From Actinomycetota bacterium (GTDB lineage Bacteria; Actinomycetota; Actinomycetes; Streptosporangiales; Streptosporangiaceae), in contig PMSW01000054.1 of assembly GCA_003168215.1 (NCBI GenBank), positions 35,949-71,327 on the forward strand: a stretch of 35,379 nucleotides of DNA, read 5' to 3'. Position 1 is the stretch's first letter. Every line of letters begins with the position of its first letter. Position numbers and translations under genes: made by a program. The notes beneath the pieces were generated by a model. The model was given only the letters and a program-made list of their open reading frames with translations. It was not told where the DNA came from and did no database searches. Below are positions 26,387 to 33,684 of the stretch, piece by piece.

Positions 26387-27641
26387 ATGCGGGCCGCAGG
26401 CTTCATCACCGACAGGCCGGGCTGGTTACCACGGCGCTGTTCCGCCCGCGGCGTCTGCTACTGCCTGGCGGTGCTGGCGGTGCTGACGCTGGGGGGGTGC
26501 ACCGGCGGCGGCGGAGGTGGCCCGCACGCTGTCGGCAGTGCTGCGTTGCGGGCGTCGCTGCGCAGCGACCTGGACCACTACCTGACGGCCCGCAGAAAAG
26601 CAGAGCACATCTCCGCGGTCGCGCTGCGGGTTACCTTCCGCGGAGGCCAGCCCGCCATCAACGTGACCGCCGGGACGACCCGGTACGACGGCGGGGTGCC
26701 CGTCTCCTCCAGCGCACTGTGGCAGATCGGCAGCAACACCAAGGCCTTCACCGCGGTGATGCTGCTGCAACTGGAGGCCGAGGCAAGCTATCGATCACCG
26801 ACCCGCTCGGGCAATGGCTTCCCCAGTATCCGGCCTGGCGCGGCATCACCATCAAGCGGCTGCTCGACATGACCAGCGGCATCCCGGACTATACCGACCA
26901 GCCCGCCTTCCTGCGCGCGAGGGCGGACACGCCGGACAGGCACTTCTCCGCGGCCCGCCTGGTGTCGTACGTCGCCGGCGCCGTCACCGGCGATCTATGG
27001 AACTACTCCAATACGAACTACCTCCTCGCCCAGATGATCATCGAGCGGGTCACGCACGATACTTACGGTGACCAGCTCATGAAACGGATCATCATCCCGC
27101 TCCGGCTGCACAGCGTGTGCTACGCGCCCTATACCTGCTCGGCTGCCGCGGCCGCCCGGATGCCGGCCGGGTACTTCTTCGGATCTGAGGTGCAGCAGGC
27201 ACCGCTGCTAGGCAAGCCGGTTCCCCCGCTCGCCCTCACGTGGGCGCAGGGCGCCGGGGGATAGTGAGCTCGCTGCAGGACATGACCACCTGGGACCGGG
27301 CCCTCTACCAGGGCCAGGAGCTGCCGCCACCGCAGCAGCGCCAGCTCGAGAGCCTTGTCTCCACCACCACCGGCAAGCCGATCCCGGGAACAACGCCCAC
27401 CGGTCCGGTCGGCTACGGGCTAGGCGTCGAGCAGGGCACCAGCCGGCCCACCGGAACAGTGTGGGACTACGAAGGCGAGACCCACGGCTACCGGGTCCTT
27501 CACATCTACTTCCCCCGCTCCGGCCTGATCATCGCGCTCGCCGCTAACAGCGCCCTGGACAACGACAAAGACGAACTGGGCAAGCTAGCGGTATCGGTGT
27601 ACCAGACACTGCAAAAGGCAGGCGCCGTTCACGTGAGCTGA
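26387..27641 (+). pseudogene. Lipoprotein serine hydrolase (beta-lactamase/DD-peptidase fold) with two frameshifts
   Basis: Frame one starts MRAAGFITDRPGWLPRRC and has a lipoprotein signal ending LTLGGC, then the active site QIGSNTKAFTA (SxxK). It breaks at about 26784 after QLEAE. The second frame resumes with GKLSITDPLGQWLPQYPAW and carries YSNTNY (YxN motif), then stops at TAG about 27262. The third frame resumes GIVSSLQDMTTWDRALY and runs through ETHGYRVLHI to a stop at 27641. Each break is explained by loss of a single base. The catalytic motifs survive, so decay is recent or the assembly has errors. The intact form would be a membrane-anchored penicillin-binding-like hydrolase. Confidence 0.78.
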
Positions 27642-28140
27642 AAACCCGGCTTGCACGTTTCCTCAACTCCGCCAGACACACGACACCCTAAAGATGATCA
27701 GAAAAGGTTCCCCGCCCGGCCGCCGCCGGGCGGCTCATCGCGTCGAGGGAGCGCTTGCTAGCCAAGATCACCGTGCCAGTGACCACGGGGCAGCACCGGT
27801 CCCTGCCAGTCACTCACGAGTGGGGCGGCGCGCTGAACCCGTCGATCCGGAAGCGCCATCCGGATCGACCGGTGCATCGGCATGGCGGGCTCGGACTGCC
27901 CGGCGTGCCTTCTGCTGACACGGCCGTGCTTGCCTGGTGTGTCTATATCGGTCGTCTTCCGTGACATTTCGGACCCTCGTCCCGGATGGATGTCTCCCAT
28001 CTACGGGCGGCGCACCACGACGGCCTGATTCTGTCAAGGTGCCAGCTATGAGCAGACCCGGGTACCGACAGTCACAGGTTGACCGTGGCTTCTATGGTCA
28101 GGCGGGACCGCATGTGGGCTGATCTGGGATTTGCGGTGAC
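27642..28140. other. Noncoding stretch with two strong hairpins
   Basis: About 500 bp without a supportable gene. CCGCCCGGC-CGCC-GCCGGGCGG (27712-27733) is a perfect 9-bp stem about 70 bp after the hydrolase stop, a plausible terminator. GTCGATCCGG (27841-27850) pairs perfectly with CCGGATCGAC (27860-27869) around a 9-nt loop. A small RNA or leftover repeat is possible. Confidence 0.4.
27712..27733 (+). terminator. Perfect 9-bp GC hairpin
   Basis: CCGCCCGGC and GCCGGGCGG are separated by CGCC, downstream of the hydrolase relic. There is no T-run, as is common for actinobacterial terminators. Confidence 0.4.
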
Positions 28141-28187
28141 CGTGAACATGTTTGGCGCCGGTTGCGGATAACAGATATAGCCTCCCG
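28141..28187 (+). promoter_or_regulatory. Conserved upstream block, copy 1
   Basis: This block matches 28946-28992 at 38 of 47 positions. Shared cores are AACATGTT, TGCGGATA, CAG and TAGCCT. It ends 34 bp before ATG 28222, the same setting as copy 2 before the sigma gene, so it is probably a promoter for the island-encoded sigma factor. Confidence 0.6.
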
Positions 28188-28221
28188 CTCCTGGCAGGCT
28201 CCCTTGCAGAAAGAGGTCACC

Positions 28222-28785
28222 ATGTCCCAGTCCTACCCGTCCAGCCGCCAGCAGGCCCAGCCGCTGCGGCCTCCCGCGCCCGCGCGGGTGCTGACCGCGG
28301 TCAAGCTCATGTACGCCGGCGCCGCCGTCAGCACCGTCACCCTGATCATCGCGGTGGCCCTGATCCCCGCCATCAAGGCCGCGCTCCGCAAGGCGCACCC
28401 GAGCCTGACCGTGGCCCAGGTCGGCCATGTGAACACGCTCATTACGCTGGCGGTGGTCTTCGGCCTGGTCGTGATCGCCCTGTGGCTGTGGATGGCTCGG
28501 GCGAACGGCCAGGGCAGGAACTGGGCGCGCGTCCTGTGCACGGTGCTGCTCGGCCTGGCGACGCTGGAGCTGATCAGGGTCAGGCCGCATTATCCAAGCA
28601 ACTATCTCGCTCATTTTGTCATCGGGGGCCACCTGTACTCGGTGATCCATTCCGCGTTCGGCGCGACGGTGCTCGGCCTGATCGTCCCCGTGCTGCTCTG
28701 GCTGACCGGCCTGGCCGCGGTGTGGCTGCTCTGGCGCCCGGCCTCCGGCGCGTTCTTCAAGCCGCATGGCGCGCCTGCTGCCTAG
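28222..28785 (+). CDS. Four-TM membrane protein of unknown function (paralogue of the 29626 C-terminal module)
   Basis: The 187-residue protein has a Pro/Gln-rich start and TM segments at about 24-48 (LMYAGAAVSTVTLIIAVALI), 68-90, 98-118 and 145-175. Hallmarks are LWLWMARANGQGRNWARVL and the ending AVWLLWRPASGAFFK. The same hallmarks occur in 29626-30255 (LWLWMARATSQGRGWARIL, AVWLLWRPASSAFFK). I recognise the pattern from actinobacterial uncharacterised proteins but know no function. ATG 28222 follows AAGAGG. An in-frame start at 28162 would lie inside the conserved upstream block and is rejected. Confidence 0.78.
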   Translation: MSQSYPSSRQQAQPLRPPAPARVLTAVKLMYAGAAVSTVTLIIAVALIPAIKAALRKAHPSLTVAQVGHVNTLITLAVVFGLVVIALWLWMARANGQGRNWARVLCTVLLGLATLELIRVRPHYPSNYLAHFVIGGHLYSVIHSAFGATVLGLIVPVLLWLTGLAAVWLLWRPASGAFFKPHGAPAA

Positions 28786-28945
28786 CAGCCCGGCTGGAAG
28801 CCGGGGCAGTTGCCAGGTGCCGCCGGAAGCAGATGCGTCAGGTCCGCAGGTCCCGGAAATACACCAACCAGCTGATATGGATGTCGCCTGGAATGTCGCA
28901 AGAGCCTTGACTGCTCAGCTGGCGGGCGCTGTGCTGAGCGGTGCC

Positions 28946-28992
28946 CGTAAACATGTTGGGCACCGACTGCGGATAGCAGGTGTAGCCTGCCG
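28946..28992 (+). promoter_or_regulatory. Conserved upstream block, copy 2
   Basis: Second copy of the 47-bp block, ending 38 bp before the sigma-factor ATG 29031. Conservation of placement and sequence in front of both genes, in otherwise dissimilar spacers, favours a promoter over chance. Confidence 0.6.
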
Positions 28993-29013
28993 GGCACCCG
29001 GAAGGGCATCGGC

Positions 29014-29034
29014 ATGAATCAAGGTCGCCCATGA
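29014..29034 (+). other. Possible six-codon leader ORF overlapping the sigma start
   Basis: ATG 29014 opens MNQGRP and ends in TGA 29032-29034, overlapping the sigma ATG 29031 (ATGA). GGAAGG lies upstream at about 29000-29005. It could couple translation of the sigma gene to an upstream initiation. It is very short, so chance is possible. Confidence 0.3.
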
Positions 29035-29633
29035 GGCAGCGCCGGGGATCCGCCGCCGCAGATGATGCTGCGGTCATCGAGAGTTCCTGGCGGGAGCCGG
29101 AGCGGTTCGCGGTCCTGTTTGACCGGCACGCCCCGCACATTTACCGCTACCTTGCCCGGTGTGCTGGCCCCCAGGTTGCCGATGACCTGGTGGCCGAGAC
29201 GTTCTTGGCCGCTTTCGCCAAGCGGGACCGGTATGACTTGGGCCACGCCGATGCCCGGCCCTGGCTGTACGGTATCGCCACCAACCTGGTCGGCCAGCAT
29301 CGCAGGGACCAGGCCCGCCAGTACAAGATCACGCAGGCCGCCGCGGCCGAGCCTGAGGTTCCCGGTCACGCCGAACGGGTGGCCGCCGATGTCACGGCCC
29401 AGGCGATGCGCCCGCTGCTGGACGCGGCGCTGGCCGCGCTGCCGGCCGGTGACCGGGACGTGCTGCTGCTCATCGCCTGGGAGCAGCTGACCTATAAGGA
29501 GGTGTCGCGGGCGCTGGCCATCCCGGTGGGGACGGTGCAGTCCAGGCTGCACCGGGCGCGCACCAAGACGCGCCAGATCCTGGCCGGTACCGATGCGGGG
29601 GCAACGTATGAGGAGCTCACGACCAATGAATGA
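29031..29633 (+). CDS. ECF-type RNA polymerase sigma factor
   Basis: The 200-residue protein has sigma2 at about residues 25-95 (RFAVLFDRHAPHIYRYLA, then VADDLVAETFLAAFAKR, and ARPWLYGIATNLVGQHRR). Sigma4 lies at about 130-185 (AALAALPAGDRDVLLLIAWEQLTYKEVSRAL, then VGTVQSRLHRARTK). There is no C-terminal extension. It overlaps the next gene by 8 bp, so sigma and partner are made together. The conserved block 28946-28992 upstream suggests that it drives its own operon and the membrane gene at 28222. Confidence 0.9.
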   Translation: MRQRRGSAAADDAAVIESSWREPERFAVLFDRHAPHIYRYLARCAGPQVADDLVAETFLAAFAKRDRYDLGHADARPWLYGIATNLVGQHRRDQARQYKITQAAAAEPEVPGHAERVAADVTAQAMRPLLDAALAALPAGDRDVLLLIAWEQLTYKEVSRALAIPVGTVQSRLHRARTKTRQILAGTDAGATYEELTTNE

Positions 29634-30255
29634 GATGGAGCTGCTCCGGGAGCTGGCGCAGCAGACGCCGCTGCCCGCGCCTGCCGAGCTGGCCGCGGCC
29701 CGCGCCAGGCTCCTCGCCGCGATCACCACCGATCCGGCCACGTACGCCACAGCCGTAGCACAGGCCACCACGGGCCAGCCTGCCGATCCGCTGCGGCCGC
29801 CCGCGCCCGCGCCGGTGCGGACCGCAGCCAGGTTCATGCGCGGGGGCGCCATCAGCTCCGCCGCGCTCGTGATCGTCGCGCTGCCCTTCGCGGGCGACCT
29901 CAACGGTCACGTGCTCGGGCACCGCATGGCCCCGACTCCGCTCACCATCACGCTGGTGATACTCGCCGGCCTGGCCCTGATCGGCCTGTGGCTGTGGATG
30001 GCGCGGGCGACCAGCCAGGGCAGGGGCTGGGCGCGCATCCTGTCCACGGTGCTGTTCTGCCTGGCGACGCTGGAGTTCTTGTCGGCGCTGGAGGTGATCG
30101 GCAAAAATGGCGTCGCGCAGGCGTTCGTCGCCGGGCTGACCTGGCTGTCCGGCCTCGGCGCGGTTTGGCTGCTCTGGCGCCCGGCCTCCAGCGCGTTCTT
30201 CAAGTCGGCCAAGGCGGCGCGGTCGCGGCCGCCGCCGCAAATTTCAGGCCCCTAA
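29626..30255 (+). CDS. Probable sigma-factor partner fused to a four-TM module
   Basis: The 209-residue protein starts MNEMELLRELAQQTPLPAPA, followed by ELAAARARLLAAI. This soluble segment resembles the N-terminus of CU044_5270-type proteins encoded after actinobacterial ECF sigma factors. After a Pro-rich linker it has four TM segments (around FMRGGAISSAALVIVALPF, LVILAGLALIGLWLWM, ILSTVLFCLATLEFLSAL and GLTWLSGLGAVWLLW) and the same QGRGWAR and WRPASSAFFK hallmarks as the protein at 28222-28785. Inference: a membrane-tethered regulator that binds the sigma factor through its N-terminus and senses through the four-TM domain. ATG 29626 is preferred over 29593. Confidence 0.75.
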   Translation: MNEMELLRELAQQTPLPAPAELAAARARLLAAITTDPATYATAVAQATTGQPADPLRPPAPAPVRTAARFMRGGAISSAALVIVALPFAGDLNGHVLGHRMAPTPLTITLVILAGLALIGLWLWMARATSQGRGWARILSTVLFCLATLEFLSALEVIGKNGVAQAFVAGLTWLSGLGAVWLLWRPASSAFFKSAKAARSRPPPQISGP

Positions 30256-30674
30256 CAGTCGTCCGTGGCCCCCGGGTGACGCCGCTACGGCGTGAAATTT
30301 TGGCAGCTGACCCGCCGTCCCGGTGGAGCCCGGCTGCGCCGGGCGCTGCATCGGCTAGGCGCTGTGCGAACTCCCGCCGTCGCAGAAATCACGGCCTCAG
30401 TTCCCATGCCAGGCACGCGATTCGGCGGAACACGGCAACCTGCCGGCCCAGGCCCGGCACGCAGGGCGCACGCCAGATCTGGGTAATCTGTGGCCCCACA
30501 CGCCTGCGCTTTCCCGGTTGCACGCGTACCGATTCGATCTGGGCGATCCTGCAAAGTAGTAGCGCGGGGACATTGCTTACTTGCGTCGCGGAAATGGTCC
30601 GGACTTGGCATGCAGACCTGATCTTCGCTGCATGGTGTCGTGCCAGGCGCTGCAGGACTTGCGCGATGGCGATG
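30256..30674. other. Noncoding region after the sigma operon
   Basis: About 420 bp between the sigma-partner gene and the minus-strand antitoxin, both ending here. Apart from the hairpin at 30328-30344, no gene with plausible start and composition is seen. Confidence 0.4.
30328..30344 (+). terminator. GC hairpin after the sigma operon
   Basis: GCCCGGC-TGC-GCCGGGC is a perfect 7-bp stem with a 3-nt loop, 73 bp past the stop of the sigma-partner gene. Confidence 0.4.
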
Positions 30675-30983
30675 TCAGCCTACGCGCAGGAGCTCATCGC
30701 CGAAGTCAGCCATGAGGCTGAGGCGGCCGCCGAGCGCCTCGACGTAGCGGTCCAGCACGTCCCGGGTGGAGACCCGGCCCTTCTCGATCTGGCTGACCCG
30801 GCTCTTCCCGACCCCCATCCGGGCCGCGACCTGGGCCTGGGTCATGCCCCGGCGGCGGCGGATCTCCGCCAGCCGCCAGCCGCGTGCCTCGGCGAGCATC
30901 TGCTCCTTGCCCGCCTCGAATTCCTCCCGCCCGACCCGCTCGATGTGCTCATCGCGGATATCGGACCACCTGGTGAATGTCAT
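30675..30983 (-). CDS. HigA-like XRE antitoxin
   Basis: The 102-residue protein has a helical N-terminus (WSDIRDEHIERVGREEFEAGKEQMLAEARGWRLAEIRRRRG) and a Cro/C1-type HTH (MTQAQVAARMGVGKSRVSQIEKGRV, about residues 47-71). A DVLDRYVEALGGRLSLMADFGDE tail follows. It is the DNA-binding antitoxin of an actinobacterial HigBA-type pair. Its ATG (30983-30981) overlaps the stop of the upstream toxin relic (ATGA). It is intact and may still act as a repressor at 31242-31259. Confidence 0.85.
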   Translation of the reverse strand: MTFTRWSDIRDEHIERVGREEFEAGKEQMLAEARGWRLAEIRRRRGMTQAQVAARMGVGKSRVSQIEKGRVSTRDVLDRYVEALGGRLSLMADFGDELLRVG

Positions 30984-31250
30984 CGGCCCCGTTCCTCTTC
31001 CCCGGCGCGTTCCTTCAGGTATATCTCCAGCAGCTGCTCAGCCCGCGGGATCGCGTGCCGGTACCACTGCTGCCAGTTACCGGCCAAGGGATGGACCGCG
31101 GTCGGCGAGGATGTCGATCGCCTGCGCGACCAGCTTGTGCGACCGCTCATCAAGGGCAGCGACCCAGTCGCGGACCTCGTCGGTCAGGTAGATCTCCCAA
31201 TCGTCCAACTGCCTGCCAGCCTTCCGTCCCGGCCACCTCAAGTTTAGCAT
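30980..31250 (-). pseudogene. HigB-like (Gp49/DUF891) toxin with internal deletion and frameshift
   Basis: From ATG 31250 the frame reads to DDWEIYLTDEVRDWVAALDERS and RGPSLGR, then stops at a TAA about 31047. In a second frame the text resumes NWQQWYRHAIPRAEQLLEIYLKERAGEEERGR and stops at 30980, overlapping the antitoxin start. In the family, about 50-60 residues separate these two segments (the LKELRP and ILFAFDP strands with catalytic basic residues). They are missing here, so the toxin is inactive. Confidence 0.72.
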
Positions 31251-31259
31251 CTTGTAAAC
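31242..31259. promoter_or_regulatory. Dyad over the toxin-relic start
   Basis: GTTTA (31242-31246) and TAAAC (31255-31259) are perfect inverted repeats around 8 nt, overlapping the ATG at 31250. HigA-type antitoxins bind such dyads at their own promoter, so it is a candidate operator. Confidence 0.4.
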
Positions 31260-31303
31260 ACCTCGGGCTGCCCGCGCTATCAAACCGCTCCTCCTGGACG
31301 CCT

Positions 31304-31343
31304 CCGCGGCCGGCCGGGACTCGCGAGTCCCGGCCGGCCGCGG
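31304..31343. repeat. 40-bp perfect palindrome
   Basis: Left arm CCGCGGCCGGCCGGGACTCG (31304-31323) is the exact reverse complement of 31324-31343, with no spacer. It lies between the divergent toxin relic and the integrase gene, 45 bp before the integrase ATG. Such an extended GC-rich cruciform could be a bidirectional terminator, a regulator site or a processing site of the element. Confidence 0.75.
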
Positions 31344-31388
31344 TGCCCCATGCGGGCTGACCGTGGATGAGGCTAGAGGAGGACGATC

Positions 31389-32840
31389 ATGACCGCTCAG
31401 GGCAGCGTGTACAGCTGGTGCGAGTGCCGGGACCAGCGGACAGGGCGGCGGCTGGGCAGCAAATGCCAGCGCCGCGGGCAGCCGGGGCACGGCAGCTGGT
31501 ACGTCAGCGTGGAACTGCCCGCCGGGCCGGGCGGGAACCGCCGCCGGATCCGACGCGGCGGGTTCCCTGACCGGACGGCCGCGGATGCCGCGCTGGCACG
31601 GCTGGTGATGCCCGCGACGGGCGGCCCCGCGGATCACCTGATGACTGTCGGGCAGTGGCTGAGGCACTGGCTCGATAGCCGGGCAGCGCCGAGGTTCTCG
31701 ACGCTGCGGGGGTACGCCTCGCATATCCGGCTGTACCTGGATCCGTGCCTGGGCCAGATCCTGCTGGCTGACCTGAGGACCGCTCATGTCCAGGCGATGT
31801 TCACCGCGATCACGCGCCAGCGGGAGGCGGAGGGACGGCCGGTCACTGTGGCCACCCTGGCGCGGATCAAGGCGACACTGCGGGCCGCGCTGAACGCCGC
31901 GATCCGGGCCGGCTACCTCGCCGACAACCCCGCATGCCACGCCGAGCTGCCGCCTGGCCGGCGGCCCCGCCCGGTGGTATGGACTACGGCGCGGGTCCGG
32001 GAGTGGGAGCGGACCGGGATCCGGCCGCCGGTAGCAGTATGGATGCCCGCGCAGACCGCCTGGTTCCTGAACTCGATCCAGGGCGACCGCCTGTACGCGG
32101 CCTATCACCTGATCGCGCTGCGCGGGCTGCGCCGCGGCGAGGCTGCCGGGCTGCGCTGGTGTGACGTCGACCTGGAGGGCGCGACCGCGGTGATCAGCCA
32201 GCAGCTGCAGCAATACGGCGGGCACCTGGCCGCGTGCCCGCCCAAGACAGGAAGCAGCGAGCGCGCCGTCGCGCTCGACCGCACCACTGTCACCGTGCTG
32301 CGGCGGCATCGCGCCGCCCAGGAAGCCGAGTGCGCAGCCATGGGGGCCGGCTATCACGACAGCGGGTACGTGTTCACCGGCATCCAGGGTGACCCGATGG
32401 CACCCGGCCGGCTGTCCCGCCGCTTCCGGCAGCTGTCGGCCGAGGCCGGCCTGCCTCCCGTCAGGCTGCATGACCTCCGGCACGGCGCGGCCAGCCTCGC
32501 CCTGGCCGCGGGCGCGGAGCTGAAAACAGTGCAAGATCAGCTCGGGCACTCCAGCATCGTGCTGACCGCAGACACTTACATCTCGGTCCTGCCAGAAGTA
32601 GCCCGCAAGACAGCAGAGGATACGGCCACCCTGGTCATCCAGGCCGGCTACCGCGTCCCGGGAACCAGGCGACCCCGGCGCCGATCCGGACTCCGGCCAC
32701 TGCGCCGGCGCGTCCGGGCCGCGGTTCTGGGCGACGCCAGCCTTGCTCATCCCGCCCGGCAGATCGGACGTCCAGCCCGACGCATCCGTCCAGCCCGGCC
32801 CGGCGGCTGGATCAGGAAACGGCGCGATCTGGGTACCTGA
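31389..32840 (+). CDS. int: Tyrosine site-specific recombinase (integrase)
   Basis: The 483-residue integrase has a Cys-containing N-terminal segment (WCECRDQRTGRRLGSKC), a SAM-like DNA-binding core at about 85-185 (MTVGQWLRHWLDSRAAPRFSTLRGYASHIRLYL), and a catalytic domain with Arg about 248 (LRGLRRGEAAGLRW). Lys286 (PPKTGSS), His361 and Arg364 (HDLRHG), His387 (LGHSS) and nucleophile Tyr397 (TADTYIS) complete the active site. The C-terminal 70 residues are strongly basic and unusual. GAGGAGG lies 7 nt before ATG 31389. Its end is 93 bp from the tRNA 3' end, fitting insertion into that tRNA gene. Confidence 0.95.
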   Translation: MTAQGSVYSWCECRDQRTGRRLGSKCQRRGQPGHGSWYVSVELPAGPGGNRRRIRRGGFPDRTAADAALARLVMPATGGPADHLMTVGQWLRHWLDSRAAPRFSTLRGYASHIRLYLDPCLGQILLADLRTAHVQAMFTAITRQREAEGRPVTVATLARIKATLRAALNAAIRAGYLADNPACHAELPPGRRPRPVVWTTARVREWERTGIRPPVAVWMPAQTAWFLNSIQGDRLYAAYHLIALRGLRRGEAAGLRWCDVDLEGATAVISQQLQQYGGHLAACPPKTGSSERAVALDRTTVTVLRRHRAAQEAECAAMGAGYHDSGYVFTGIQGDPMAPGRLSRRFRQLSAEAGLPPVRLHDLRHGAASLALAAGAELKTVQDQLGHSSIVLTADTYISVLPEVARKTAEDTATLVIQAGYRVPGTRRPRRRSGLRPLRRRVRAAVLGDASLAHPARQIGRPARRIRPARPGGWIRKRRDLGT

Positions 32841-32931
32841 CAGCCAGAACCGGCCATACCCTGGCCAGCGCCTGCCCATACCGGGGCAGCCAGGCGTCCG
32901 CCTTTATCGGCATGAGCCCAGGTCAGGATGG

Positions 32932-32979
32932 GTGGGGCGGGTGGGGCTCGAACCCACGACCGGCGGATTATGAGTCCGC
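32932..32979. repeat. Proximal attachment site inside the tRNA gene
   Basis: Identical over 48 bp to 25799-25846. It spans the tRNA from the anticodon-stem 5' side (32979) to the 3' end plus one base (32932), so integration restored a complete tRNA. Confidence 0.88.
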
Positions 32980-33006
32980 TGCTCTGACCAGCTGAGCTAC
33001 CGCCCC
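32933..33006 (-). tRNA. tRNA with CAU anticodon (elongator Met, or Ile2)
   Basis: A 74-nt cloverleaf folds on the minus strand. Acceptor GGGGCGG pairs with CCGCCCC and the discriminator is A. The D stem is GCTC/GAGC, the anticodon stem GCGGA/TCCGC with loop CTCATAA (CAT at 32972-32970), and the T stem GTGGG/CCCAC with loop TTCGAGC. CCA is not encoded in full. CAU may be elongator Met or lysidine-modified Ile2; initiator is unlikely because the first pair is G-C. It is the insertion target of the island. Confidence 0.92.
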
Positions 33007-33084
33007 GCGGAGCCGCGTCAACAAATTACAGCAGAGGCCCGGCCGACGCGGATCTGGCTAGGGCCGGAACGCAGGCCGCGTCGG

Positions 33085-33684
33085 CTACCTGACGCTCAGC
33101 TGCATCGCCATCGCGTGCTCGACGAGCGAGATGAGCGCCGACTTGGTCGACTTCCTGTCCCTGGCGTCGCACTGGACGATCGGCACGTGCGGACTGACCG
33201 ACAGCGCCTCCTGCACATCGGCAACGGCATGCGGGAAGTCGCCGTTGAACCCGTTGACGGCCACGATGAAGGGCAGGCCCGCCGACTCAAAGTAGTCCAC
33301 GGCCGGAAAGGAGTCCGCCAGCCGACGCGTGTCCACCAGGACGACCGCGCCAATCGCGCCCTGGATCAGGTCATCCCACATGAACCAGAATCGGTGCTGG
33401 CCAGGCGTGCCGAACAGGTAAAGGATCAGCCCGGCATCGAGAGTTACCCGGCCGAAATCCATGGCGACCGTAGTGGTGGTCTTGTCAGGGGTATGCGACA
33501 GGTCATCGAGACCGTCGCTTGCCGCGGTCATGACCGCCTCGGTGGTGAGCGGAGTGATCTCCGATACCGATCCGACGAAAGTGGTCTTGCCGACGCCGAA
33601 GCCGCCAGCCACGACAATCTTCACGGACGTCATGGCCGTCTCGGCCGTGTCGCCCGGACTAGCCTTAGAGCTTGCGAAGTCCAC
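33085..33684 (-). CDS. cvnD: Conservon small GTP-binding protein (CvnD-like)
   Basis: The 199-residue MglA-like GTPase has P-loop VVAGGFGVGKTTFVG (about residues 22-36), switch region TPDKTTTTVAMDFGR, G3 LFGTPGQHRFWFMW and G4-like IVAVNGFNGD. It is the last gene of the actinobacterial conservon, which forms a membrane-associated complex resembling a G-protein-coupled module. GTG 33684 is chosen because family members open VDFASS just before the P-loop. This overlaps the end of the DUF742 gene by 20 bp. It is next to the tRNA insertion locus but outside the island. Confidence 0.9.
   Translation of the reverse strand: MDFASSKASPGDTAETAMTSVKIVVAGGFGVGKTTFVGSVSEITPLTTEAVMTAASDGLDDLSHTPDKTTTTVAMDFGRVTLDAGLILYLFGTPGQHRFWFMWDDLIQGAIGAVVLVDTRRLADSFPAVDYFESAGLPFIVAVNGFNGDFPHAVADVQEALSVSPHVPIVQCDARDRKSTKSALISLVEHAMAMQLSVR

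Larger units (their letters stand above)
25799..32979 (+). mobile_element. Integrated island in a CAU tRNA gene, about 7.1 kb
   Basis: Boundaries are the 48-bp direct repeats. The tyrosine integrase lies next to the intact tRNA, the usual layout of actinobacterial integrative elements. Cargo: decayed lipoprotein hydrolase, four-TM protein, ECF sigma factor, sigma-partner/membrane fusion, antitoxin with broken toxin, integrase. No relaxase, FtsK-like transfer protein, replication initiator or phage structural gene is seen, so it is either a small satellite-like element or a deleted remnant. Confidence 0.82.

Noticed and set aside
31077-32879. A 600-codon minus-strand open frame
   Set aside because: Most of it is antisense to the integrase. 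Only its last part, from about 31250, holds the HigB-like segment, which is reported separately.
25847-33000. A CRISPR array or prophage
   Set aside because: No regularly spaced repeats and no capsid, terminase, portal or tail gene are seen; the few short repeats are near the attachment site only.
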